Notes under the pieces: model-generated
Seen by the model: only the letters and a program-made list of their open reading frames with translations
What the model was told of the DNA's origin: nothing
Database searches by the model: none
Translations under genes and position numbers: made by a program
Source: Endozoicomonas sp965232255
GTDB lineage: Bacteria; Pseudomonadota; Gammaproteobacteria; Pseudomonadales; Endozoicomonadaceae
NCBI GenBank assembly: GCA_965232255.1
Contig: OZ246962.1
Location: forward strand, 1,798,001 to 1,862,000
DNA length: 64,000 nucleotides
Direction of reading: 5' to 3'
In this document: piece by piece, positions 44,329 through 53,153 of the stretch
Position numbering within the stretch: the stretch's first letter is position 1
How the letters are laid out: each line of letters starts with the position of its first letter

Positions 44329-45777
44329 TCAGATGGCCGACAGGCTTTGATATTCGGTTAGCACAAAGTGGTCCGTCATGCCGCTGATGTAATCAAGGAT
44401 CAACCGGGTTCGGTAGTACCACTCCAGGTCGTTCTCCTCTGCCAAGGTAAGATTTTTCTGGCTCAACTGACTCACCGCGCGCAAATAGGCGGCTTTGTAC
44501 TTGCGGGATAGTCGATGATTGAGTCGGTGTTCGATAAAGTATTCACTACCATCAAGATGCTCCAGGTTGGCGAACACCGTCCTGGGCAACTCCAGTATGG
44601 GCCGGTAGATATCCAGCAATCCCACCAGGGCCGCATAGCCCCGTAGTTCAGGTGTTTCTTTCTCCTGGCTATTGAACACATGACGTATGGCTACGGTTTT
44701 CAGGGTTTTCAGCGCCAGATGCTGATGTGAGCCGCCATCAATAAGTGGTTGGTCCAGCGTACCGTGAAAGACGTCGGCATGTTTTTGCAAGTAACGCTTG
44801 GCAGCGTAGTTGACCAGGTCTTTGAACAGGTGAGAGCGCAAATGACGAATAAAAGTTTGCGGATTGTCCTGGGCAATATGCTCCGCCCGGTGAATAATAT
44901 CAGGCAGATAATTACTGCCGTCGCCACACTCCTGCCAGACCTCTCGCAACCAGAAGCTCAGCCCCCTGAACGACAGGATGCCTTTGTCTATGGCATCTTC
45001 CAGGTCAGCAATGCAATAAGATATGTCGTCAGCCGCTTCCATAATGTAGACCAGAGGAAAACGACAGTTTTCTTTTATATCAAGATTTTTCCAGATATCG
45101 TGAATCAAGGATTGCTCGGAATAGTAGAAACCGGGCTTCTTTTGTCGGTAGTCAAAACCAGGCTGAATGCTCTGGTAGGGCGCGCGTGTGTATTTGATAG
45201 TGGCAGCCAGTTGTGACCAGGTCAGGTTAAGCGTTTGCAGCGTATGAATAATACGTAGGCCCTGGGCATTCCCTTCAAATACCGATAAATCGGGCAACAG
45301 CACATCATGAAACAGGGGAGAGTGCCCGTTTTTGCCTTGTCTTGCCATGGCTTTGTCATGACAGGCGCGGCCGTGGTTCTGCATCCAGCGACTGAAAGCG
45401 GCTTCGCCAAAATGACCAAACGGTGGATTACCCACGTCGTGCAACAGGCAAGACATTTCCACCAGGTTGGTAAATGCCGTATCAATGCCTTCCAGACCCA
45501 TCTTTACATAAGCGTCAGTGTGTTTAAGTTGATCAAGAATGGTTTTGGCCAGGTAACGCCCTGTCTGTTGAACCTCCAGTGAGTGCGTCAGGCGGCTACG
45601 CACTGAGGCATTGGTTTCCAGGGGATAAACTTGGGTTTTTTGCTGCAGTCGACGCAAAGCGGCTGACTGGATGACACGACCCCGGTTGCTTTCAGTCTCA
45701 GCGATGAGATCTCTGGAGTGACCTGTTGGCTCAGGACGGTCGCAGGTCAGCTTTTTCAGGTAGTCGAGAGATTCCAT
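44329..45777 (-). CDS. dgt: dGTP triphosphohydrolase
   Basis: HD-domain enzyme that splits dNTPs, classically dGTP, into nucleoside and triphosphate. 482 residues from the ATG ending at 45777 (a TTG three codons earlier is in frame). Motifs: RVIQSAALRRLQQKTQVYPL, RLTHSLEVQQTGRYLA and the HD signature LLHDVGNPPFGHFGE (about residue 115). The length places it with Dgt rather than the shorter dGTPase-like forms. Besides nucleotide homeostasis, such enzymes can limit phage DNA synthesis. Confidence 0.93.
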   Translation of the reverse strand: MESLDYLKKLTCDRPEPTGHSRDLIAETESNRGRVIQSAALRRLQQKTQVYPLETNASVRSRLTHSLEVQQTGRYLAKTILDQLKHTDAYVKMGLEGIDTAFTNLVEMSCLLHDVGNPPFGHFGEAAFSRWMQNHGRACHDKAMARQGKNGHSPLFHDVLLPDLSVFEGNAQGLRIIHTLQTLNLTWSQLAATIKYTRAPYQSIQPGFDYRQKKPGFYYSEQSLIHDIWKNLDIKENCRFPLVYIMEAADDISYCIADLEDAIDKGILSFRGLSFWLREVWQECGDGSNYLPDIIHRAEHIAQDNPQTFIRHLRSHLFKDLVNYAAKRYLQKHADVFHGTLDQPLIDGGSHQHLALKTLKTVAIRHVFNSQEKETPELRGYAALVGLLDIYRPILELPRTVFANLEHLDGSEYFIEHRLNHRLSRKYKAAYLRAVSQLSQKNLTLAEENDLEWYYRTRLILDYISGMTDHFVLTEYQSLSAI

Positions 45778-46116
45778 GGGTGGCAACCGATAGGAGACAG
45801 TTTGTTGAGATTATCATACCTGCCAGAATTCGTTGAATGGTGTGAAGTGTTTATGACCGCGACAGATGGGTCGGACTAAGGTTGAAAGTGCCATCCGGCG
45901 CTGGCAAAAACATCCGATAGCTTGGGCATGCCAATAAGAAAAACGTTCCGGCTGCGCTGAATCTGAGGAATGCTTTTGAGCGGCAAAATAGGGATGTCTC
46001 GCCTCGGGCGCTGCGTTGTTCCGTTATTTCCCGTGCGGTGCTTCAAGGGTAAACTCAAGCCATTCCTCTTATGAGGAAATAAACAAGCCAGGATGGAAAG
46101 AGAAAAGAGATTGATT
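45778..46116. other. Intergenic region between dgt and a lipoprotein gene
   Basis: About 340 bp between divergent genes. No repeat or RNA gene recognised; frames here oppose or overlap without RBS. Confidence 0.4.
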
Positions 46117-46449
46117 ATGTTGAAACGTATCGGTATTCCCCTTGCAGCCGTGCTTCTGTTGTCGGGCTGCGTTGAGCAGGAAGGCGAAGTCAACGAGGCG
46201 ATAGAGGGCGTGAAAGTAGCGCTGAGCAACGCCATTGAGCAAATCCAGCAGGCTGTTTCCGGTGAAGCGGGTGAGTTGGCTGAACAGGCCAAGGCCGCCA
46301 TTGAGGAAGTTCGCACCACCACCGATCCCAATGAACTGATCGAGATGGCGGGTGACCATGCGGTAAAAGCTATTGAAGAGGTTCAGGAAGCGGCCATTGA
46401 AGCCATTCGGGAAAGCAAAGACGCCGCCCGGGAAGCCGCGGAGCAGTGA
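46117..46449 (+). CDS. Small alpha-helical lipoprotein
   Basis: 110 residues from ATG 46117 (a start eight codons upstream would bury the signal). The lipoprotein signal is MLKRIGIPLAAVLLLSGC with the lipidated Cys18. The rest is Glu/Ala-rich with heptad-like spacing (AIEGVKVALSNAIEQIQQAV), a predicted long helix or coiled coil. The residue after Cys is Val, so outer-membrane sorting is possible. No enzyme motif; a structural or periplasmic scaffold role is conceivable. Confidence 0.8.
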   Translation: MLKRIGIPLAAVLLLSGCVEQEGEVNEAIEGVKVALSNAIEQIQQAVSGEAGELAEQAKAAIEEVRTTTDPNELIEMAGDHAVKAIEEVQEAAIEAIRESKDAAREAAEQ

Positions 46450-46731
46450 TGCGCCTGATAGTTGGTTTGGTTTACGGCGAAAACTCATGGGTGATCGGTA
46501 AATTGATCACCCTTTATACCTTTATAATATATGCATAAAAGCTTCTTTTTTTGCCTCCAGAACATGCGCTAGGTCGGTTGATCTGGTCTTGTCGCTGACA
46601 CCGCGAAACCATACCTGTTAACCACGGGTGCAAAAAATTTCCTGCATTTTTCCATACAGACTACCTTTGAGACTGAGGTGGCAAGCTTGTCACCAGAATC
46701 GACGGGCCGCGCAATCGTCAGGAGTCTGTTT

Positions 46732-48078
46732 GTGAGCAAAAGACCAGTAGCAATTGTATTGTCGGGCTTCCTGTTCCTGATTCTCGCCACTGGCAAACCA
46801 GCGGCGTCTGGCTACTTCATTCCTCTTTTGTATGAAATTCCTGAGGGGAATGTTGGTATTTTCAAGAACGGTGATCAATTATACGACGGTGTTTATACTG
46901 CAGGTGTCTACCCCGTCTGGCCTTCGGATGAAGCTTTGATTGTCAGTATTTTGCCAGAAAAAGCCGTGATCAGACGCGTCCCATGTCTGACGACGGACGG
47001 CATCGATGTTGATTTTGGCGAAATTACCGTTGCTTATCGGGTGCTTGAGGGTGGCATATGGGCGCTGGTGAACCTTTTTGGGGGCGATTTTGTCTCCCCG
47101 TTGATTGAAAAGCCTGTGCAGCAAGGGCTTACCGATTGGTGTGCTGATATGACCGCAGAAGAGGTCTTCCTGGAAAAAGATGACCAGTTGAAACAGCATT
47201 TGCTGGATTATCTGACCCACTATTTGCAGGTCGCTCAAGCTGCGCAGCAACTCCCTGGGTTGCTGGTTACCGAGTTGGAGATAAGCCGGCCCACGGTGCC
47301 TGATGAAGTGATCGATAATGTGCTTAAGCGCACTGCTGATCCGCTCGCAGCTGAGGATAGTTTGTACGGTTCGCAGTTGTCATCGTCGTCTGTTGCCGAT
47401 ATTGCTGTTATTGAGGAGCTTGCTGAAGAAGACGTCCGCGAGGAAGAAAATAGCGTTGATGTTGATATCGTGAACAACAATGGAGTCAGGGCTGAGAGAA
47501 AACCAGAGCTTTTGCATCCAGCCAAAAACCAGAATAACCAGAATAAGTCGTATCCTGCTCAGCCGTCATCGCCATCTTTTGGAGATACCGTTGTCACCGA
47601 AGAGCTTTCTGCCGAAGATGAAGAACCCGCCAACGAAGATATTGATAAAGAAGAAAGTCGCAGGAGTATTACGAGCAACGGGTCAGCTCCTGGGAAAAAA
47701 ACAGAGCTTTTAGAGCCAGGGCGTTTAAAATCTGAATCGTTACATTCGCATGATTATGACCAGCCTAGACAGATGCCTAATGGTCAGTTCGTTACTGCTC
47801 CGTCAGATGAGGCAAAGACTTTAAAACCGGCAGAAAAAAACCGGGTGACGATTTATGAGAGACCCTGGAGTTTAACCGGCGGTAAGGCGGATTCTGTCGT
47901 TGTCGAACAGCCCCACGCTACGGATGCGAATGCTGTCCAGCTGGATCGGGAGCTATCCGAAGAGGACGCTGAGCATGATCCTGGCTTCGCCGAGGAGCAA
48001 CCGGCTACTCAACTACAAAAACCACTTTCCACAAGTCTATGGAAAAACAATAGTAGCCGTTTATATATTGGCTGGTAG
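46732..48078 (+). CDS. Erlin-like SPFH (prohibitin-domain) protein with acidic repeat tail
   Basis: GTG 46732 follows AGGAG by 7 nt, giving 448 residues; a GTG at 46678 lacks an RBS. An N-terminal hydrophobic segment (AIVLSGFLFLILATG) is followed by an SPFH domain (about residues 34-205). It aligns by eye along its length with eukaryotic erlins: IPEGNVGIFKNG (erlin IEEGHIGVYYRG), VPCLTTDGIDVDFGEITV (VPCGTSGGVMIYFDRIEV), GLTDWCADMTAEEVFLE (ELNQFCSVHTLQEVYIE) and ISRPTVPDEVI (VTKPNIPEAIR). The erlin coiled coil is missing; instead a Glu/Ser/Asn-rich tail (205-448) carries three degenerate repeats such as VIEELAEED, VVTEELSAED and LSEEDAEHD. Function unknown; membrane-microdomain or host-ER mimicry is inference. 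Confidence 0.75.
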   Translation: MSKRPVAIVLSGFLFLILATGKPAASGYFIPLLYEIPEGNVGIFKNGDQLYDGVYTAGVYPVWPSDEALIVSILPEKAVIRRVPCLTTDGIDVDFGEITVAYRVLEGGIWALVNLFGGDFVSPLIEKPVQQGLTDWCADMTAEEVFLEKDDQLKQHLLDYLTHYLQVAQAAQQLPGLLVTELEISRPTVPDEVIDNVLKRTADPLAAEDSLYGSQLSSSSVADIAVIEELAEEDVREEENSVDVDIVNNNGVRAERKPELLHPAKNQNNQNKSYPAQPSSPSFGDTVVTEELSAEDEEPANEDIDKEESRRSITSNGSAPGKKTELLEPGRLKSESLHSHDYDQPRQMPNGQFVTAPSDEAKTLKPAEKNRVTIYERPWSLTGGKADSVVVEQPHATDANAVQLDRELSEEDAEHDPGFAEEQPATQLQKPLSTSLWKNNSSRLYIGW

Positions 48079-48102
48079 CGAACATATTGGCTGGTAGCGA
48101 AC
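48065..48102. repeat. 19-bp tandem duplication at the end of the erlin-like gene
   Basis: ATATTGGCTGGTAGCGAAC occurs at 48065-48083 and again at 48084-48102. The stop codon lies in the first copy. Confidence 0.85.
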
Positions 48103-48117
48103 ACCTGGTAATAAGAA

Positions 48118-48191
48118 AATCCGGCAGCCCTCGCCAAATGGTTATATTTGCTGTATAAAAAAACAGTATTTTAACCACTGTCTGCCGGATT
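48118..48191. promoter_or_regulatory. Long-range inverted repeat in the topB leader
   Basis: AATCCGGCAG (48118-48127) and CTGCCGGATT (48182-48191) are perfectly complementary over 10 bp and enclose 54 nt. The second arm ends 7 bp before the topB ATG and would mask its ribosome-binding region if paired in RNA. Confidence 0.5.
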
Positions 48192-48198
48192 GTTTTGC

Positions 48199-50160
48199 AT
48201 GCGATTGTTTATCGCCGAAAAGCCTAGTTTGGGGCGCGCCATTGCCGACGTCCTGAAAAAACCGCTAAAACGGCACGAAGGCTACATTGAGTCAGCTTCT
48301 GGCGATGTTGTGACTTGGTGTATCGGGCACTTGCTGGAGCAGGAAGAGCCAGATGCCTATGATCCGGCCTACAAAACCTGGAAGCTGGAACATCTGCCCA
48401 TCGTACCGCAGCAGTGGCGGCTGAAACCGCGCAAGGGCGTACGTGCACAACTGCAGGTTATTGGCAAACTGCTAAAACGTGCCGACATTGTTGTCCATGC
48501 CGGTGACCCGGATCGGGAAGGGCAGTTGCTGGTGGACGAAGTGCTGGACTATCTCAAACTCTCGGCCACGCGAAAAAAAGAAGTTCGTCGTCTATTAATC
48601 AGTGATTTGAATCCCACTGCGGTTACCCGCGCTTTGGAGCGAATGCGCTCCAACCAGGAATTTGTGCCGTTGGCTGTTTCTGCTCTGGCCCGTTCCCGGG
48701 CGGACTGGCTCTACGGCATTAACCTGACCAGAGCGTGCACTTTGTTGGGGCGCACGGTCGGTTTCGCTGGCTTGCTCTCTATTGGCCGGGTACAGACACC
48801 AATTCTTGGGCTGGTGGCCCGGCGCGATGCTGATATTGACAATTTCCAACCGAAACCCTATTTCGAGGTGTTTGCCACACTGGTGACGGCCAGGGATGAG
48901 CGTTTTCGGGCCAAGTGGATTCCCAGCGAAGCCTGTCAAAAATGGCAGGATGAGGAAGGGCGTGTTCTGGATCGTCGTTTGGCCCAGAATGTGGTTGACC
49001 GAATCACCGGTAAGCAGGGCACGGTGAAGCGAGTTGACGATAAACGCGGCAAAGAAACACCACCACTGCCGTATTCTTTGTCGGCTCTGCAAATTGATGC
49101 CGCCAGGCAACTGGGCATGGATGCCAGTAAAGTGCTTGATGGCTGCCAACATCTTTATGAGCAGAAGCTGATTACTTATCCACGCTCTGATTGTCGCTAT
49201 TTGCCCGTAGAGCATTTTACCCAGGCGCCAGAGGTACTGGCCTCCATTCGGCACAACAGTGTGGCCTTGGGCAAAGCGATTGACCAGGCCATACCTGAAA
49301 GACGCACCAATGCCTGGAATGACAAGAAGGTTGGGGCGCATCACGCCATTATTCCCACCTCGCTGCGTACGGATTTAGCGCGTCTGCCAGAAATCCAGCG
49401 GAAACTGTATGAGCTGATTGCCAGGCAGTACGTGGTGCAGTTTTATCCTGATCACACTTTCAGAAAACGAGTGATTGATGTTGAGTTGGAAAAAGGGTTG
49501 TTCCGTGCCAGTAGCCGACAGACAGTGGTCCAAGGATGGAAGGCACTGATCAATCCTGATAAAAACCAACCGGATGGTGATGAGAGCACCTGGCTGCCAG
49601 AGTTGAGTGTCGGCGATGTGGTGGATTGTCCGGAAGCTGAACTGCAAGAGAAACAGACGCAGCCACCCAAGCCATTTAATGACGCGACGCTGCTCTCGGC
49701 GATGACCGGTATTGCCAGGTTTGTTCAGGATAAAGATATCCGCAAAATACTTCGGGAAACGGATGGTCTGGGTACCGAGGCAACCCGCGCCAGCATTATT
49801 GAATTGCTGTTCAAACGTCAGTTTCTTGAGCGTAAGGGGCGTAACATTCACGCCTCGGCCACGGGACGAGCACTGATTAATGCGCTGCCTGAAAAAATGA
49901 CAACACCTGATATGACAGCGCAGTGGGAAGCATCGCTGACTGATATTGTCGCGCGCAAGGGCAGCTATAGCAGTTTTATGGGCAGGCTCGACCACGAGTT
50001 ACGTGTTTTGCTGGAACAAACCACGAAAGAAGGTCTGCACGCAGTGGCCGGACTTTCCACAGTCGGCAATCAGCCACCGTTTCCGAGGAAAGGCCAGAAG
50101 AAAGGGCAGCCAAAGATCGGTTACCGCAAACGAAAAAGTGCAGCACGCGGGAGCCTATAA
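48199..50160 (+). CDS. topB: DNA topoisomerase III
   Basis: Type IA topoisomerase that decatenates DNA and resolves recombination intermediates with RecQ-type helicases. 653 residues from ATG 48199. The TOPRIM domain opens with MRLFIAEKPSLGRAIADVL and carries the acidic HAGDPDREGQLLVDE (about residue 105). The catalytic tyrosine is Tyr327 in KLITYPRSDCRYLP, one residue off E. coli TopB Tyr328. The basic C-terminal tail (RKGQKKGQPKIGYRKRKS) is typical. Its stop overlaps that of the convergent barrel gene. Confidence 0.96.
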   Translation: MRLFIAEKPSLGRAIADVLKKPLKRHEGYIESASGDVVTWCIGHLLEQEEPDAYDPAYKTWKLEHLPIVPQQWRLKPRKGVRAQLQVIGKLLKRADIVVHAGDPDREGQLLVDEVLDYLKLSATRKKEVRRLLISDLNPTAVTRALERMRSNQEFVPLAVSALARSRADWLYGINLTRACTLLGRTVGFAGLLSIGRVQTPILGLVARRDADIDNFQPKPYFEVFATLVTARDERFRAKWIPSEACQKWQDEEGRVLDRRLAQNVVDRITGKQGTVKRVDDKRGKETPPLPYSLSALQIDAARQLGMDASKVLDGCQHLYEQKLITYPRSDCRYLPVEHFTQAPEVLASIRHNSVALGKAIDQAIPERRTNAWNDKKVGAHHAIIPTSLRTDLARLPEIQRKLYELIARQYVVQFYPDHTFRKRVIDVELEKGLFRASSRQTVVQGWKALINPDKNQPDGDESTWLPELSVGDVVDCPEAELQEKQTQPPKPFNDATLLSAMTGIARFVQDKDIRKILRETDGLGTEATRASIIELLFKRQFLERKGRNIHASATGRALINALPEKMTTPDMTAQWEASLTDIVARKGSYSSFMGRLDHELRVLLEQTTKEGLHAVAGLSTVGNQPPFPRKGQKKGQPKIGYRKRKSAARGSL

Positions 50161-50790
50161 AAAGAACTTGAGGTACAACCGGGTGGCGTACCGATCAGCA
50201 TTGCCTCGGTAGTTTACGCCCAAACCCCAAAGTTCGTTCACCTGGTATTCGCTTCCGCCAGTCAGGTAACCGGGACGACCTCCCTGGTCACCATGACCGA
50301 GGTAGTACTGCTGGACATAACCCGCATTCAGCCAGAGTCCATCATAAGGCTGGTAACGAAACACGAGCGAGCTGGCAAGCGCTGTAGATTTATTTGTTGC
50401 TGCCAGCGCGTCCGCCACCATGCAGTTGCGTACCCGGCCGACGGTGAACGACGGAATCATGTGCACACGCTCAGAAGGCCGCAGCACCACGCCAGCACCG
50501 GCATAATAGCTACTGCCGTCAATCTCTACGCTTTGCGCGCCGGTAACGCTCTTGATTTCGCCCTTGTCAACACGGCCGAAAGCGTAGCCAGCATTGATAA
50601 CGAACGGCATGGCAGGAACCTGATAGGCACCATGAACAAACCAGCTGGCACCATCAATCTTCTGTTCTCCGGGAACCCGGTTATTAAAACCAAAACCGGT
50701 GCGAACGAACGTGTAATTGTCATCGTGCAAGGCATTCGCTGCTGCTGAACCGATGAGCAGAAAAATCAAGAGTGGTTGGCGCACTGACAT
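50155..50790 (-). CDS. Outer-membrane beta-barrel protein
   Basis: 211 residues with a signal peptide (MSVRQPLLIFLLIGSAAANA, cleavage near ANA-LH). The mature part alternates hydrophobic and polar residues in many short strands (FVINAGYAFGR, SYYAGAGVVLRPS, LWLNAGYVQQYYLG) and ends with the aromatic-rich strand TRLYLKFFL, as in small OmpA/OmpW-like barrels. AGGAGG precedes the ATG. A perfect inverted repeat lies 37-57 bp upstream. Specific function unknown. Confidence 0.75.
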   Translation of the reverse strand: MSVRQPLLIFLLIGSAAANALHDDNYTFVRTGFGFNNRVPGEQKIDGASWFVHGAYQVPAMPFVINAGYAFGRVDKGEIKSVTGAQSVEIDGSSYYAGAGVVLRPSERVHMIPSFTVGRVRNCMVADALAATNKSTALASSLVFRYQPYDGLWLNAGYVQQYYLGHGDQGGRPGYLTGGSEYQVNELWGLGVNYRGNADRYATRLYLKFFL

Positions 50791-50826
50791 ATACCGATCC
50801 CTCCTGGCTGGCGTCGATAGCCACCT

Positions 50827-50847
50827 GTTTGACCATTGATGTCAAAC
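50827..50847. promoter_or_regulatory. Inverted repeat upstream of the barrel gene
   Basis: GTTTGAC-CATTGAT-GTCAAAC, a perfect 7-bp palindrome 37 bp upstream of the start of the outer-membrane protein gene; operator-like. Confidence 0.45.
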
Positions 50848-51085
50848 AAGCGAACGCGCAAAAAACGTCGTTGGTAGGGTGTATTTTGTTGATTACTGTG
50901 AGCTTAAAAAGTTCCGTTCGGATAGTTTGTGATTGCCAGCAAATCAACCGGGCAGACCTGGCGCTGACAACTGGCGAAACTGGATAACAGGGCTACCATG
51001 CAACCATTCGCGATGATTACTGGTTCAGGCCGTATGATTCTGATCGGTAAATACGGTTTTGCTTGAGACCAATGGGAGGAGTGGT

Positions 51086-51691
51086 ATGCATTCTGGTTTC
51101 GTATCAGCTCCCGGTATGGCGAGCGCTGGTACTGGCAGTGCTTATGGTGAACAAGATGATTCACGAGAGGGGGATTTTCGCGGTGGCGTGACCAAGCGAA
51201 CGGGATTCCCGTTTGTGGCAGCTGCCATAGGTGTGGGCGCGGTAGTGGGGACGATATATCTGTTAAACAGAGTTATTCGTGGTTTGCAAAGTTCGCAAGC
51301 GACGTATAGCCAGCAGCATCCGCGAGAGGAGCGAACTCGCGTGCCAACTGACGGTGTCGCGCCTGACAACAACAGCGGATTGAGCAGAGGATCGAACAGA
51401 GGATTGAATAGTTACCTGCCGACAGTTGGCCATTTTAGTCGGTTGCGCGGCGAGAGGTGGGCAAAATTTTGTACCGGTGTTATTGATAACTTGAGGTTGT
51501 TGGACTTCACGGTGGCGGATTCCAGAGATATTTTTGCCGGCATGAGTCAGGCAGAAATACGTCAACGCATTAATTCAAAATTCAAAAAAATATCCTTGCT
51601 GGTTCATCCGGATAAGTGTGGCGGTCGCGATGATCGTTTCAAGATGGTGTTAGGTGCCAGGGAATATTTGTTGCAGCGGTTATTGGAGTGA
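51086..51691 (+). CDS. Membrane-anchored protein with C-terminal J domain
   Basis: ATG 51086 has GGAGG at good spacing, giving 201 residues. A Gly/Ser-rich N-terminus is followed by one membrane helix (FPFVAAAIGVGAVVGTIYLL, residues about 41-60), a Ser/Arg-rich linker (about 65-115) and a C-terminal J domain. The Hsp70-contact tripeptide HPD begins at residue 174 in LLVHPDKCGG, 28 residues from the C-terminus. The G/F and zinc domains of DnaJ are absent, so this is a type III J protein that would recruit an Hsp70 to a membrane. The last 118 bp are inside a 475-bp segment duplicated at 53036. Confidence 0.82.
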   Translation: MHSGFVSAPGMASAGTGSAYGEQDDSREGDFRGGVTKRTGFPFVAAAIGVGAVVGTIYLLNRVIRGLQSSQATYSQQHPREERTRVPTDGVAPDNNSGLSRGSNRGLNSYLPTVGHFSRLRGERWAKFCTGVIDNLRLLDFTVADSRDIFAGMSQAEIRQRINSKFKKISLLVHPDKCGGRDDRFKMVLGAREYLLQRLLE

Positions 51692-52049
51692 ATTGCGGTG
51701 TTCGGGGGGGCTGTGTCAATGCAGGGGGCCCATAGGAGTGGACGCTGTGGGCACGTAGAGGGATTAACTGGTCTGAAAGGGTGTCGGATCACCCTTGCCA
51801 ACCCGTAGAACCTGCGGCGTATCCTCCAGCAGACTGACCACCGTCGTTGCCTCCATACCCCGGTAACCGCCATCAATAACCAGATCGACATGGTATTCCA
51901 GTGTCGTACGAATGTCGTAAGGATCGGTCATGGGTAATTCTTCGCCCGGCAGGATTAGGGTGGAACTCATAATTGGCGCGCCAAGCTCGGCCAGCAGAGC
52001 GTCGACAATGGCGCATTGGGGCACCTGGATACCGATGGTTTTGCGCTTG
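51574..52049. repeat. 475-bp direct repeat, copy 1
   Basis: Nearly identical to 53036-53510. It begins at TTCAAAATTCAAAAAAATAT in the J-domain gene and ends at GTTTTGCGCTTG inside yciO sequence. Differences are scattered single bases and one G in a G-run (seven versus six). In this copy the J gene is intact and yciO is truncated. Confidence 0.92.
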
Positions 52050-52126
52050 AACTCTTTGGTAATGTCCTTGAGGCCATCTTCAGTGAAGTTATTGAAATCG
52101 AAGGAAAGGTATGACTGCGTGGCCAC
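51764..52126 (-). pseudogene. Truncated, chimeric YciO (C-terminal half on a foreign N-terminus)
   Basis: The 3' 286 bp encode the C-terminal YciO part (IGIQVPQCAIVDALLAELGA onward), 95% or more like the intact gene at 53225. The first 27 residues (MATQSYLSFDFNNFTEDGLK and DITKEF) are unrelated and start at GTG 52126 with an AAGGAG seven bases upstream, so the fusion has a working-looking RBS and frame. The N-terminal half of YciO, which forms much of the nucleotide/threonine-type binding cleft, is missing. A 120-residue product could be made but is unlikely to have YciO activity. Confidence 0.8.
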
Positions 52127-52218
52127 GAGTAAATCTCCTTGTGGTAATGGCAGACGATTTTATGAAGTGAGTGTGCAGATTTCCCTGACACAAACTTGGC
52201 GTAATTTCTGAACGGTGT

Positions 52219-52947
52219 TCATCGCACATTGGAGCTGCTGGGAGTGTTGCCAGTGTTAAAATATTGGGCAACTATGGCTCTGGCAGGTTCCGGGATACCA
52301 GTGTGATCTGGCTGCCTTGAGTTTGCGTCGTTCCTCTGCCTGTCTAGGGCATTCATCTCACTAGCATATCCGTGAGCTTGCAATGCTAGAGAGAGCAGGT
52401 CCCGGCAATCGGGCTTGAACTCGGAAAATACATTCACGCATACAGCTGTGCCCCTCCCATTATCGTCCACCAAAAAGAACTTTTCATCAATCGTCAGTGG
52501 CGTGCGATACCCCTGCTGTCTTCGATCGTGGAGGTAGTGCGCCAGGCAATCATAACGCTCATTGAGCCTGGCAATCTTTGACCGGCACTGCAACAGAGGA
52601 AACTCATGGGCACCGTACCTCAACATCTCTGGCTCTGTTACCGACCTCTCAACAGAGGTGATAGGGGTACAGCATAGGCGACTTAAAGCGGCTCTCATTT
52701 GCTGCCAGGGTGTGATTCGTGGGGGGTTGTTCAGCCTCAGACGCTCTGCCTGAGAAGCACCTGATGTAGCAATGGAAGCACTTGACCCTCCCCGTGACAC
52801 CGTGATCGAAGGTGTAGATGCTGTTGCTGCCACTGGCGGTGCTGCGGAAGTCGATGGTCTTATGGGGTGCACGCTGTTCTCAATCCGATCGGGTGGGTCT
52901 ATGCCAAAAGCGGACGCAAGGAGTCTACCAGATTCTTGGATGGGCAC
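52219..52947 (-). CDS. Hypothetical effector-like protein on the duplicated island
   Basis: 242 residues from a GTG ending at 52947, for which I see no good RBS, so the true start may differ. The N-terminal 80 residues are Ser/Ala/Pro/Thr-rich and probably disordered (STSAAPPVAATASTPSITVS). The rest looks folded (FPLLQCRSKIARLNERYDCL, DEKFFLVDDNGRGTAVCVNV). No signal, no membrane helix, no known domain. It is the only gene wholly inside the ~1-kb island between the two 475-bp repeats. Confidence 0.6.
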   Translation of the reverse strand: MPIQESGRLLASAFGIDPPDRIENSVHPIRPSTSAAPPVAATASTPSITVSRGGSSASIATSGASQAERLRLNNPPRITPWQQMRAALSRLCCTPITSVERSVTEPEMLRYGAHEFPLLQCRSKIARLNERYDCLAHYLHDRRQQGYRTPLTIDEKFFLVDDNGRGTAVCVNVFSEFKPDCRDLLSLALQAHGYASEMNALDRQRNDANSRQPDHTGIPEPARAIVAQYFNTGNTPSSSNVR

Positions 52948-53035
52948 TCAGATATTTGGTCAGATTTGGCTTTTTGGGCGGCAAAAAACGAGACCAGAAA
53001 ACCGACCAACCTCTGTCTGTTTGTTTTTACTTGCT

Positions 53036-53153
53036 TTCAAAATTCAAAAAAATATCCCTGATGGTTCATCCGGATAAGTGCGGTGGTTGCGATGATCGTT
53101 TCAAGATGGTGTTAGGTGCCAGGGAATATTTGTTGCAGCGGTTATTGGAGTGA
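53036..53153 (+). pseudogene. 3' fragment of the J-domain gene
   Basis: Encodes the C-terminal 38 or so residues of the J domain including MVHPDKCGGCDDRFKMVLG and the same end REYLLQRLLE. Helix I and the rest of the protein are missing. The frame is open further upstream (to about 52818) into unrelated sequence, without an RBS. Confidence 0.8.
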
